DNA from: Paramormyrops kingsleyae | Lineage: Eukaryota > Chordata > Actinopteri > Osteoglossiformes > Mormyridae | Assembly (NCBI RefSeq): GCF_048594095.1 | Contig: NC_132797.1 | Span: forward strand, 27,911,501 to 27,975,500 | DNA: 64,000 bases | Reading direction: 5' to 3' | In this document: piece by piece, positions 44,330-54,757 of the stretch | Position numbering within the stretch: position 1 is the first letter of the stretch | How the letters are laid out: the number at the start of each line of letters is the position of its first letter | Notes under the pieces: generated by a model | Databases searched by the model: none | The model's input: only the letters and a program-made list of their open reading frames with translations | Told to the model about the DNA's origin: nothing | Program-made: the position numbers and the translations under genes

Positions 44330-46723
44330 GTGTCTTTTTTACCTCCGGTGTCGGTTTCTCAAATCACAGTACCGGTGTTACTGGAAGGGGGAAACAAACA
44401 ACGCAAGGTGAATGCATTGATCGATAGCGGAGCCGCGGGCAATTTCATAAATGTTGATCTCACTAACCTAATGGGTCTGCCCCTGCAGAGGATTACTTCC
44501 CCTATTGTGGTACACGGAGTCACGGGGGAACGGATGGTGGGGGGAACGATCCATCAGTGTACTGGTCCTATGGTGATACAGGTGGGGGCTCTGCATAGGG
44601 AGGAAATTGAGGTCTTTGTCCTCCCTCAAGCAAAGGATCAGCTGATCCTTGGGCTTCCTTGGTTGAGAAAGCATAATCCCCACTTGGATTGGCGAACCGG
44701 GGAGATAGTAGCATGGTCTGACCAATGCCGACATAACTGTATGTCTCTTCCCTTGAAAGCTACCGGGATAGAAAGCCCTGAACCAGAGAACCTTGAAATC
44801 ATACCACGGGAATATCAAGACTTCAAGGATGTGTTCAGTAAGGAGAGGGCTTTTACTCTCCCCCCTCACCGGGAGTGCGATTGTGCCATTGAACTACTAG
44901 AGGGCGCTAATATACCCCGTGGCAGGTTGTACCCTGTTTCCTTACAGGAAGAGGAGTCTCTGGAGAGCTACATCTGTGAGGGACTAAAACAGGGGATTAT
45001 TCAGCCGTCCACCTCACCCGTGACGGCCGGGTTTTTCTTCATCAAGAAGAAGGACGGAGGACTCCGACCGGTCGTGGACTACCGAGCCCTGAATGCCATC
45101 ACAGTAAAGAGGAGAGAACCACTGCCGCTGATTCCATCCGCCTTGGAACAGCTGCGAGAGGCCGTGATTTTCACTAAGCTGGACCTGCGCAGCGCTTACA
45201 ACCTGGTGAGAATTCGGGCTGGCGATGAATGGAAGACCTCGTTCATCACCAGTAGGGGGCAATACGAATACCTCGTGATGCCCTACGGGTTGGCTAATAG
45301 TCCCTCTATTTTTCAGTCGTTCATGAATAGAGTATTTCAGGACATGCTATACAAGTGCGTAGTGGTTTACATTGACGACATTCTGATTTACTCGCCTTCT
45401 AAGCAGGATCACGTATGTCACGTGAGGCAAGTGTTACAGCGGTTGAGAGAACATCAGCTGTACGTGAAAGGAGAGAAATGTGAGTTTCACCAAACCTCTG
45501 TGAAGTTCCTCGGGTACGTCATTCAACAAGGAGCTGTGGCGATGGACGACCAAAAGATATCAGCAATACAAGCGTGGCCCCAGCCCAGAACTATCAAGGA
45601 CCTGCAGCGTTTTCTCGGGTTTGCCAACTTCTATCGAAGGTTTATTCGTGATTATAGCAAAGTTGCCCTCCCGAAACTGCCTTCTGCCTCCGAGTTGGCT
45701 GAGGTCTTGATTAACGAACTCTTCCGTTTCACAGGTGTCCCGGAGGATCTCGTCTCCGATAGGGGGCTTCAGTTCACCTCCAGAGTTTTTCGGGAGTTTT
45801 GTTCCAAACTGCGGGTTTCTCTCAGTCTCACTTCTGCTTACCATCCCCAGGCCAACGGATTAGCCGAACGCACTAATCAAGAGGTATCAAAAGCCCTCTG
45901 CTTATTGAGCAGGACCGATCCAGCGAGCTGGGCCTCCCATCTAATATGGGTCGAGTATTCACTTAACTCCCGAGTGAGTCCGGTCACTAAACTGACTCCT
46001 TTCCAATGTGTGTTAGGCTTCCAACCACCCTTGTTCCCCTGGGATTCCCCTCCGGGAACCGTGCCCCGAGTGGAGACATGGTACCAAGACAGCAAGCGAG
46101 CCTGGCGTCAAATTCAAGCTGCTCTTCGTAACCGAGCAGATCGACATAAGGTCCAAGCAGATCGTTGCCGCCGTGCTGGCTTCCCATACAGAGTGGAGCG
46201 ACAAGTGTGGCTGTCAACCAAGAATTTACGGATTCCCGGGTGTAAGAAGCTCTCAGCTCGTTTTATCGGCCCTTTCCGGATCCTCAAGCGAGTGGGACCT
46301 GTGACGGTAAAGTTGCACCTTCCCCGCATATACAAGATCTGTCCCACATTCCACATATCTCTTCTCAAACCTGTTAAGTACAGTCCTCTACGACCGGCTC
46401 CCGACAACCCTGAGGAGGACCTACCTCCGGTGGCGGACGAAGGACCTTCGGCCCGGATTCAAGCCCTTCTGGATTCCCGCAGACGCTTGGGGAAGCTCCA
46501 ATACCTGGTGGACTGGGAGGGGGACGGTCCGGATGAACGAAGCTGGGTGCCTGCTGCCGCAGTGTCGGACCTGGAGCTGAAGCTGGCTTTCCATCGAGCC
46601 CATCCGGATAAGCCGGCTCCCCGTCCCCGGGGTCGTCCCCGCAAACGTCGTCGGCCTCCGGGAGGCAGCCGTCAGGGGGGGGGGTACTGTCACGCCCACG
46701 GAGGCGGGACGCGACAGGTGTAG
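44330..46723 (+). CDS. pol: pol of the sushi-type element with in-frame internal deletion
   Basis: An open frame of 797 codons. Domains in order: aspartic protease (IDSGAAGNF near residue 31), reverse transcriptase (PVVDYRALN about 247, LVMPYGLANSPSIFQ about 315, active site VVYIDDILIY 345-354), then the start of the RT connection (RFLGFANFYRRFI about 427-439). At about residue 446 (near 45665) it passes directly into the middle of integrase: LPKLPSASELAEVL, VSDRGLQFTS with the second catalytic Asp, NGLAERTNQE with the catalytic Glu. A GPF module (about 648) and a chromodomain (LQYLVDWEGDGPDERSW about 723-739) follow. RNase H, the integrase zinc finger and the first catalytic Asp are absent. 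The frame runs 36 nt into the 3' LTR. Translation start is unclear because the ancestral gag-pol frame was probably continuous. Confidence 0.88.
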   Translation: MSFLPPVSVSQITVPVLLEGGNKQRKVNALIDSGAAGNFINVDLTNLMGLPLQRITSPIVVHGVTGERMVGGTIHQCTGPMVIQVGALHREEIEVFVLPQAKDQLILGLPWLRKHNPHLDWRTGEIVAWSDQCRHNCMSLPLKATGIESPEPENLEIIPREYQDFKDVFSKERAFTLPPHRECDCAIELLEGANIPRGRLYPVSLQEEESLESYICEGLKQGIIQPSTSPVTAGFFFIKKKDGGLRPVVDYRALNAITVKRREPLPLIPSALEQLREAVIFTKLDLRSAYNLVRIRAGDEWKTSFITSRGQYEYLVMPYGLANSPSIFQSFMNRVFQDMLYKCVVVYIDDILIYSPSKQDHVCHVRQVLQRLREHQLYVKGEKCEFHQTSVKFLGYVIQQGAVAMDDQKISAIQAWPQPRTIKDLQRFLGFANFYRRFIRDYSKVALPKLPSASELAEVLINELFRFTGVPEDLVSDRGLQFTSRVFREFCSKLRVSLSLTSAYHPQANGLAERTNQEVSKALCLLSRTDPASWASHLIWVEYSLNSRVSPVTKLTPFQCVLGFQPPLFPWDSPPGTVPRVETWYQDSKRAWRQIQAALRNRADRHKVQADRCRRAGFPYRVERQVWLSTKNLRIPGCKKLSARFIGPFRILKRVGPVTVKLHLPRIYKICPTFHISLLKPVKYSPLRPAPDNPEEDLPPVADEGPSARIQALLDSRRRLGKLQYLVDWEGDGPDERSWVPAAAVSDLELKLAFHRAHPDKPAPRPRGRPRKRRRPPGGSRQGGGYCHAHGGGTRQV
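46674..46684 (+). promoter_or_regulatory. Polypurine tract of the sushi-type element
   Basis: A followed by ten G, three bases before the 3' LTR. This is the expected position of the plus-strand primer, though a pure G run is unusual. Confidence 0.5.
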
Positions 46724-47260
46724 CTCATCCACAAAGGACTGACTGCCTTTATAAGCAGAACGGGACCCGCTATGATTCGCGAAGTATTGAGCTAATGATT
46801 TGCAGCCATACCAAGCGTTTCTCTCGTCTCTCGTCTGCCCTCTTCTCCCATCCTTACCTGTTATCCTGTTGTGCGACCCTCACCCTCTTACCTTCCCTCC
46901 TCAGACCCGTTCCCGTACCTGACCTGCCTTCCCCGCTGAGCCCGGCATCTCCTGTTCCCCCTTCCTTGTGTGTCCCGGTCTCGTGCTTACCTGTCGGACA
47001 GATCTCCCGGATAACGAACCCAGCTTACGGACAACGACACCGATTCCTGCTCGCCCCTTCGGTCCCGTGCCATCGGATATCTCCCGGAGAGATCGCTCCC
47101 TCGCCTACGGCGCTTTCCCCCTGCGCGTCGGCAGAGAAGGCTGCGCTCCTCCGAGGCAGGAAACCTATCTCCTCCTCTCCCCTCCTTCCGGAGCCACTAA
47201 TAAAGCTCCTTTACCCCTGCATACCTGGATCTCCTTCTCCCTTCTTGTTCGGGGCTGACA
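46688..47260 (+). repeat. 3' LTR of the sushi-type element
   Basis: 573 bp, TGTCACGCCCACGG to TTCGGGGCTGACA, immediately followed by the GAAGG target duplication. TATAA lies at 46750-46754. It is 15 nt longer than the 5' LTR because it keeps TTCGCGAAGTATTGA at about 46776-46790. Confidence 0.93.
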
Positions 47261-47265
47261 GAAGG

Positions 47266-48173
47266 TACCGAGAGAGGGGGGGAGATGCCCAAAGGGCTTT
47301 AAAAGGGATACAGCTGATACAGTACATATGGCAGAGCCTCCCTCCTGTACATGCTGAATGTATGTCAGATGGTCGCTCCCTGATTGCCTCGAACGCCTTT
47401 TCCTTAGTCTCGCTTCTCACTTTCGCGGGTTTTCTTCCTGCTTGAGTAACCGAGCTCAGCCACTCACAAATTGTAACGGCTACCAAGCCCCAGCTCTTAC
47501 ACCGCGGTCTGAAACGATACTTGCCACACACAATATTTTAACTGTCGGTATTATAGCTTCTTTTACTGGTGCCGACATTATATAATTTCTGTCACTCACA
47601 AGTCACAGAGCTTTTCGGTACCTCAGGCACGTGCACAGGTAGGGTTCAACCTGTGCAGAACACATGCCCTTTTTGTAATTACACTCGGAAGTGCCCTTTT
47701 TTTTGGGGAGTTTTTTTATATATATATAAATCAATGCTATTGTTAATCAATCTAACCGTTTTTCAAATCTAAAAGAACCGGTTAGTAAAAGTGTGGATCC
47801 TAACAGCCTTTGCAAAAAGCGTTTGTTGTATTCTGTAGGCCTATGTTGTGGCATGTGTCGGTTTTTATTTATTAAAGCATTTTAGACAATATGTTTGCAC
47901 ATTTCTTAAGGTACTCAAGATTTTATCAGGCTTTGGAGGCTGACTGTTCGTTTATATTTACATGATTGTTTTTTCATTTTATTTAGACCTGAGGGGATCC
48001 ATATGCATTCACAAGACTCGGAGATGACTGATATTTTAATAAAAATAAGATTTCAATAAATACGCAGTTTGATTAAAAGTAATTGAACGAAGTGATGCAG
48101 CATGTACTGCCTTCCACCGACTCAAACGAAATGAACAGTCCAATAGAATCGGAATCACTATCACACACTCAAC
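47266..48173. other. Intergenic sequence, no gene seen
   Basis: Non-coding. The left part is the continuation of whatever the sushi-type element inserted into. I recognise no coding exon or complete mobile element, only T-rich and TA-rich runs (about 47698-47730). Confidence 0.4.
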
Positions 48174-49786
48174 CACTGTTGCCAACTCTTCAGCAAGGAA
48201 AGTCGCTATTGGCTGTCCCGAAAGTCGCTAGAAGTCGCTAAATGACGCCATCATAATTGTAATTAACTCTAGGAGAGAGGAATCATGTCGTGGGAGAGAC
48301 AAAAAGTGTTTTTACATAGATACGTTTAGAACTACAAATGAACTTTCTTCTGTGGATATATATATATATATTTACAAGGATTTATACAGTGTATATATAT
48401 GTATATATATATATATATTAGGGCTGTCAAAATTAACGCGTTAACGCGGATTAATCCATCATCATGATTAATCTGATTAAAATTTTTAACGCAATTAACC
48501 CATGTGCAGCACAGAATGATTAAAAATCCCTGAAATGTCTCTGTTAACCCATTTCGGGCAGTTTTAGTGCGTTCCATTTGCCCTCGGAACTCGTATTCCG
48601 AGTCGGATTCCGGAGTTTTGAAGCCGGAAGTGACGACATGCGCTCCAGTTTCTCGGAGATCCGAGAAATATTTCGGAGCAGCACAGAGGATCCCGAGTTC
48701 AGAATCCTAGATGGCTGCGCCCTTTATCAACAGAAGGGAAAGTTTTAGTTTTATACTGTTTAAGCACTACTTTCAACATTTGTGGCTCATTAAATCGGTC
48801 GCACACGCTATACCGTCCAACTTATCTGTGGATGTATTGCTACGGAGTTTTATATGTAAAGCACCGCATGTAAAGTGTTATCAACTGATATTGCTAACAA
48901 TGGCAATTAACCAGGCTAGAATTGGACTTCATGGTTAGTTGGATTATTTGTCGGATTTACGGTAGTTCGTGCTAATTGTAAGCGAACGAAGATAAAGACC
49001 ATTTAAACTGAGGTACCTTAAATCCGACAAGTTGTCCGGCTAAGCAAAAAATCTTGCTTTTTGATATGGGTACATGGTATTGCACTTCTGTGGCAGATGG
49101 AATGCATCCGACTCATGTTCAAGATGTTCAATAAACATGTTAAGTGCATATATATTCCCTTTTTTCTTGAGTGTGTTTGCTCATGCAAAATTAAATGTGA
49201 TTAATATAGATTAAAAATGAATGATATTTAATCGTGATTAATCGAAATTAATCCACAGCAACCCTGTGATTAATCAGATTAAAAATTTTAATCGTTTGAC
49301 AGCACTAATATATATATATATCACCGGCAAAAGTGACCCCCAAAGAGACACTCTGACCGAGTAACTTTTTTAAGTTTACTTAAGTGTACAAGTCACAGTA
49401 AACAACTGAACCGTTAACATTTTTAACCATAACATTTTTTGTATAAAATCTACATTAACAATCTAAATGGACCAAAAAAGGACAATTTAAAAAAGACTGT
49501 CAATGGCAATGTGAGAAAATGATGCACATCTCCTGCTGTGACTGCAGCTGGGCGGGGCTGCTCCGCGCGGACTGGACACCTGTGAGTGCTTTGGGACGGA
49601 GAGGAGCCCACGGCTGCACCCGCTGCCCGGTGAGAAGAGTAAGGACGATACGTGCTTTGGACTGTCTCCAAAAGTCGCCAGTAACACCAGAAAAAGTCGC
49701 TAGATTTGTCGCTAGTCGCTTTTTTGAAAATGAGTCGCTAGAGGGGTCTAAAAACTCGCTAAATAAGTCGCTAAGTTGGCAACACT
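48174..49786. mobile_element. hAT-like outer element with a nested hAT-like insertion
   Basis: The outer ends CACTGTTGCCAACT and AGTTGGCAACACTG are inverted repeats, with many subterminal AGTCGCTA motifs typical of a common fish hAT family. A second element occupies 48419-49307. No transposase is visible in the outer element. Confidence 0.65.
48419..49307. mobile_element. Inner hAT-like element
   Basis: The ends TAGGGCTGTCAAAATTAACG and TTTAATCGTTTGACAGCACTA are imperfect inverted repeats with GATTAAT-rich subterminal repeats. It is flanked by ATATATAT on both sides, compatible with an 8-bp target duplication but inside a TA-rich tract. Its middle (about 48569-49110) may itself be a third insertion with GTTCCATTTGCC and GGCAGATGGAATG ends. 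Confidence 0.6.
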
Positions 49787-50087
49787 GAACTCAACTCCTG
49801 CTCTCCCCTCACCTTTGCGTGATTGGTCAAATTTTTACTGTTGCACCAATCAGAAATACAACTCATGACAAAAAATTAGTGGATGTTTACTCATCTTTTT
49901 CTTCGTAGTAACTAAATCAAGGACAAGACACCAAAAATTTTCAGGATTGTAAGCTGCGGTCAGCTGGTTAAAGTGGGGTTTTCAATTTCAGGCAAGTCTG
50001 CCCACATCACATGTGCATTTACATGTATGTAACAGTTTTATTACCTTGTAAACAGTCTGTAGGACTTGCAAACAACCCCGAGGTTTA

Positions 50088-51003
50088 CAGTGGTACCTCA
50101 GAACTCGAACTTAATCCGTTCAGAACTCCGGATTGAATCCTAAAAAGTTCGGGTTCTGATCAAATTTTCCCCATAAGAAATAATGATGCTCCGTGTGCCA
50201 CCAAGTGTAACATAGATATGTTTTTTTTAAACATTTAAACACAATGAACCGGATAAAACAAGAAGAGCATATACTATACTAAACACATCTAAGGACATTT
50301 ATCAAAACAGTAATTTGTAAAGTAAAAAAATCAATGTATCCAAACAATGTGTCCTGCCTCCATCGTCCACTCCTTCCGTGTGCCACGCCCCCTTGTTAAC
50401 CCTGTGTGAAATCCCCGTGTGATCAGCTGTTTCTGGTTGTTGTCATGAGTCCTCTGTATTTCGTCCGCGTTTCAGTTTGTTTCCCCAGTCCGGTCATTGT
50501 ATTGTCCGTCTGCGTTTTGCCTGCTTTACCTTCAATTAAACCCCGAATTTCCCAATACCCTGACGTCTGCGCCTTTGTCTCCGTTCTGTCCCGCTCAGCA
50601 CGACAATATTATTATAATTAAATGTATTAATGGTTTATTATTAATATTAAAATAAGAAATCTTTTTTAAAATGTATTTTATTATATAATAATAATTACTA
50701 TTACTATCATTGTCTAAATGTATTTTTACTGTCTAAATATATGTATTCAGCTTGTGTAAATATGCATGATGCTATCACAGCGAATGCCAGGCTGAATGAA
50801 GCGTTTTCCTTTGTTTCTGCTGAGAGATATGCCGCGTGACTCATTTCCCCACGTGTACAAGTTATCTTTGGTCGACGTTCACGGTTTGACTTCTGAGATT
50901 CAGATCGAGTACTAGGTAATTTTTTTCTGAACTGGTTGGTTCGACTTTTAAAAAATTCGAGTTCTAATGAGTTCTAATGAGTTTGACAACTGAGGTACCA
51001 CTG
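50088..51003 (+). mobile_element. Tigger-like element carrying an internal LTR (copy B)
   Basis: Ends CAGTGGTACCTCAG and CTGAGGTACCACTG, flanked by TA on both sides. It is the inverted-orientation sister of 14716-15573. Both outer arms and the internal LTR-like segment (50348-50605) align in the same order with the same junctions, for instance ATAATAATATTGT next to the LTR end and AAACAATGT or CACATTGTTT at its start. Non-coding. Confidence 0.72.
50348..50605 (+). mobile_element. LTR segment inside Tigger-like copy B
   Basis: Contains GTGTGCCACGCCCCC, TTTCAGTTTGTTTCCCCAG, CAATTAAACCCC and a CACGACA end, in the same order as the 269-bp solo LTRs at 5008-5276 and 42407-42675. No target duplication is recognisable. 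Confidence 0.65.
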
Positions 51004-51129
51004 TATATTGGAATAATATAGATTTGACGTCCGTGCATCCAGCTCGCCGTTCTGCCTGTGTCATCTTCCATGTATGACCCGCTGCCTGCCTTCTGGTTGC
51101 CTGGCGATTGGAGGGAGCGTTGGCATGGG

Positions 51130-51335
51130 CTTGTCATCTCCCCCCTGCTCCCCGTTTGTGTCTCAAATTTTACTGTATTTGACTCTCCCTGCTGGCCCCT
51201 GGAGGATGGTCCCTCCAAGGTTCCTTCTCGGGAGTTTTATCTTGCCACTGTCGCCTATGGCTTACTCACTTTGAGACGATGTAATGTTGTGATAATGCGC
51301 TATACAAAAATAAATTTGTTGTTGTTATTTGCCGA
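51130..51335 (+). mobile_element. L2/CR1-like LINE 3' end
   Basis: Shares CTGGCCCCTGGAGGATGG, CGGGAGTTTTATCTTGCCAC and a CGCTATACAAAAATAAATTT end with the longer copy at 28590-29700, followed by a short GTTGTTGTTATT tail. Only the untranslated region is present. Confidence 0.65.
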
Positions 51336-51339
51336 AAGA

Positions 51340-52410
51340 TTTCTTGCTTGAGCGTGAGAGTCTAAAAGCGTGTCATGCCAGATGCGTGAGAAATGGCAAC
51401 CCTGAATTTTGTTAATAGCTGAACATTCTGGATTTGTGAAACATACCTCAAACAAATTAAATAAAATTATTTTAATTAAAGGCATAGTTTTGGGCAGATC
51501 GAGTAAAGGAAAAAATATGGAGTCACTCAAAGTTGAGGATAAAATGTATAATTATCAACTGAAAATAAGGTTGGTACCAAGAATGTACGCTGAAATAGAT
51601 CCCAAGCCATTTCAATTAATGTACACTTGTATCAGTAATGAAAATTTTGACACTGTAGAGTGGGCATGACAGAGAACATTTAAAAATTTGTTACAGGCTT
51701 AGATGTGTAGTACATTCTGAGACATGTCAACTAGGTACAATAAAAAAGCCTAACTGGATGCCTGCTTCCTTTATTGCTTTTCTAATGCTTCAGCTTGTCT
51801 GTAATTTAATTTCTGCTATGGTGTCAGAGGTTAAGAGATACAAGTATTCAGACATATTAATTAGGCTAACATCTAAAAAAGAATATACACATCACCCAGC
51901 AATATAACATCATTCCATTGGATGCTTCTTAAATATATTAAAATAATATTTAGACACAAGTGGCATGCCAATATTAGCTAACTTCTGCATTGTGCAGATT
52001 GTGTTGTGTAACCTCTTAGCAAATTTCAGTACGTAGCATGTATCAACAGAAAACCTTGCAATTAGCAGAAATTGAAATGAAAATGAGACAGAGCTGTTAT
52101 TCAAATTAGGGAAACTGGGTGCCGGATTCGAGTCTAACCTAATAGGCATTTGCCAAGTAGGTTTTAGACATAAAACCAATTCATACGTCACTTTTCTGCA
52201 TGCCCTTTCGGTCGGCTGTGGATGACTAAGGTTGGTATACGTGTAGCCCAGATTTTGCTGGCTGTGTCCAAATTCAGGGGTTGCATCCTTCAAAAGATGC
52301 GGTGTACGTAGTTTTTGTAGCCTGTATCCTTTGAAGGTTCATGCACTGAATCTTGGTATTTCAGGAAAAGAATAATGCATTTCTAGGCTGCATTTGAAAG
52401 AGCTTTGAGA
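51340..52410. other. Intergenic sequence, no gene seen
   Basis: AT-rich non-coding sequence. Short open frames on both strands have no recognisable domain. Nothing supports an exon or a mobile element here. Confidence 0.4.
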
Positions 52411-52412
52411 AT

Positions 52413-52530
52413 GGGATGGCCTTGGTGGCTGGGACTTCAGAGGTCAGCAAGATGGCCCGGACTTCACAAGCCAGTGGGCCATTCCTCCGACGGGAACACT
52501 GCTGTCCAGGTCGTCGGTGAGCCAGCGTGC
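52413..52530 (+). repeat. Single-unit relative of the 27-bp minisatellite locus
   Basis: Contains GCCTTGGTGGCTGGGACTTC and AGAGGTCAGCAAG (as left of the array at 53481-53510). One diverged unit follows, GGCCCGGACTTCACAAGCCA, then GTGGGCCATTCCTCC and AACACTGCTGTCCAGG (as right of the array at 54196-54252). It therefore looks like the unexpanded form of the same sequence. Confidence 0.7.
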
Positions 52531-53511
52531 GGCGCTGCTGTGAGCCAGCAGGCTGAGCAGTGGTGAGCCGTGGGTAGCTGGCAGACTTATGGGTAGGTGT
52601 TTTTATGATTGCTATTATCATTATTTACATTTATATATGTGGCCTAAAATGTTGTGCGCTGAATACAGGCTCATTGCCTGCAGTTTCACTGATGTCTTCC
52701 AATAACCCAAGGCCTTTCTCATCTGCCATTCCATCAGCACCTGCCTCTGTCTCACCTGCCATCCTGCCAGTATCTCCTGAGATCCTGCTGGTGCCCTTCT
52801 CTCCTGCTACCTCACTGGCCACCAGGTTGGTGCTTACCTTTTTTTTATCATGCCTGTTCCCTCAGGTGCACAACTCTTCTGCCACCTCACCTGTGCCTGA
52901 AACCCTGGCCCCTCTGCTGGTTTCCAACATCCCGTCCTGATTTTCTCAGTGAGGAGTGAGCCGGGAGAGGCCCTGCCCAAGGGTCCTCTAGACACCTCAC
53001 TTTGCCTACTGCCTCTGGTCCCAGTTTCTGTCCTGCATCCTTGTTCACCAGATGGCAGGGACACACTGAGCCTCAAATCTTCCCGGTACCCAGGCATTTG
53101 ACAACCCCAGGGTCAACTCCTGATGAGACTGGGAAGACTTTCTGTGTGGGGTCACAAACCCCACTCATGCCATCAGGAGGTCTGGTGGGCCTCTTATCCC
53201 TTCAGGCCATCCACAATTACCACAGTGCGCCCAAACCTCAAGCTGTTCTGACATACCATGTCAGCCAGACCTTGCACGATTACCCCTCCACAGTCATCGG
53301 TCGACTCTCTCAGGCTCCAGACACACTCCAACATCCCATCATCATGCTCATGTTCTAGCACCAGGGTCCGTTTGTCTTGCCTGTTGTTCTCTTTGGTTTC
53401 CCTGTCCGTGCTCTGTGTTGTCCCACTTCGCTGGTCCTCTCCTCTATGGTGATACTCTTTTTGTTAACCCTGCTCAGGTGGGAATGCCTTGGTGGCTGGG
53501 ACTTCAGAGGT

Positions 53512-54213
53512 CGGCAAGACAGCCAGGCCTTCACAGCCCAGTGGGACGGCCAGGCTTTCACAGTCCTGTGGGACGGCCAGGCCTTCACGGCCCAGTGGGA
53601 CGGCCAGGCCTTCACGGCCCAGTGGGACTGCCAGGCCTTCACGGCCCAGTGGGACGGCCAGGCTTTCACAGTCCTGTGGGACGGCCAGGCTTTCACAGTC
53701 CTGTGGAACAGCCAGGCCTTCACAGTCCTGTGGAACAGCCAGGCCTTCACAACCCAGTGGGACGGCCAGGCCTTCACAGTCCTGTGGGACGGCCAGGCTT
53801 TCACAGTCCTGTGGGACAGCCAGGCCTTCACAGCCCAGTGGGACGGCCAGGCTTTCACAGATCTATGGGACAGCCAGGCCTTCACAGCCCAGTGGGACGG
53901 CCAGGCCTTCACGGCCCAGTGGGACTGCCAGGCCTTCACGGCCCAGTGGGACGGCCAGGCTTTCACAGTCCTGTGGGACGGCCAGGCTTTCACAGTCCTG
54001 TGGAACAGCCAGGCCTTCACAACCCAGTGGGACGGCCAGGCCTTCACAGCCCTGTGGGACGGCCAGGCTTTCACAGTCCTGTGGGACAGCCAGGCTTTCA
54101 CAGATCTATGGGACAGCCAGGCCTTCACAGCCCAGTGAGACGGCCAGGCCTTCACGGCCCAGTGGGACAGCCAGGCTTTCACAGTCCTGTGGGACGGCCA
54201 GGACTTCAGAGGC
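53512..54213. repeat. 27-bp minisatellite, about 25 units, with higher-order duplication
   Basis: Units such as CCAGGCCTTCACGGCCCAGT plus GGGACGG repeat every 27 bp, with variants CACAGTCCTGT, CACAACCCAGT and CACAGATCTAT. As 27 is a multiple of three, each frame encodes a 9-residue repeat: QAFTAQWDG, RPGLHSPVG and TARPSQPSG on the plus strand and KAWPSHWAV on the minus strand. All four are open for roughly 250-295 codons. A rare variant (GACTGCC) recurs at 53625 and 53922, 297 bp apart, revealing a block duplication of 11 units. I do not regard any of these frames as a proven gene. Confidence 0.9.
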
Positions 54214-54757
54214 CAGCGGGCTATTCCTCTGAAAGGAACCATGCTGTCCTGGTCTAGTGTTCATGGGGGGGACGGCACTTCGTTTTTTAGTTCATAAACG
54301 TTCACCTTCTGTTTTGAGAGCAATGTCATGAACTGAGAAAAGAAAAGGAGTGCAGGTGGAGTGAAACCTTGTCATGTTCAGAAAAAAATACATTGTTTGG
54401 CAGTATAACCAATTTAAAATATGTTCATGTCAATAAACATGGGAATTTTTTCTTGGGGTATCCTTTGATAAAAAATGGTGAGAAACGTTCACCAAGAGTA
54501 TATGTGTGCAGGTAGTAGTCGCAGGTAGGCAATTGCAAATTTTCTCATAGAATAAGTTGGATTTGGGGTCTATGCATTTCCCATTGTAATAAATTGGTAT
54601 TGTTAAATAGATATAAATCAGGAGGGTGTGGTGTATTTGAATAAAAATGGGATTCCATAGAGCACAAATCAGGGCAACAGAATCTGCAGGACAAAACCAT
54701 TAGCCACCCACCCTTGGCTATAGGATACATTGCTGAATTAATCATTCTGATAGAAAT

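Larger units (their letters stand above)
42940..47260 (+). mobile_element. Tf1/sushi-type Ty3/Gypsy chromovirus, internally deleted
   Basis: A 4321-bp LTR retrotransposon bounded by GAAGG target duplications (42935-42939 and 47261-47265). Both LTRs are present with only a handful of substitutions by eye plus one 15-nt length difference, so it is a recent insertion. Order: 5' LTR, primer-binding site, gag, pol, polypurine run, 3' LTR. It lacks RNase H and the N-terminal half of integrase, and its gag is frameshifted, so it cannot move by itself. It lies next to, but not inside, Harbinger copy A. Confidence 0.93.

Noticed and set aside
53512..54213. CRISPR-like array
   Set aside because: The units are contiguous 27-bp repeats without unique spacers, in a vertebrate genome.
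53355..54242. Long repetitive open frames (up to 295 codons) on both strands as protein-coding genes
   Set aside because: They are a by-product of a 27-bp repeat lacking stop codons in several frames. No start context, flanking exons or recognisable domain supports any one of them.
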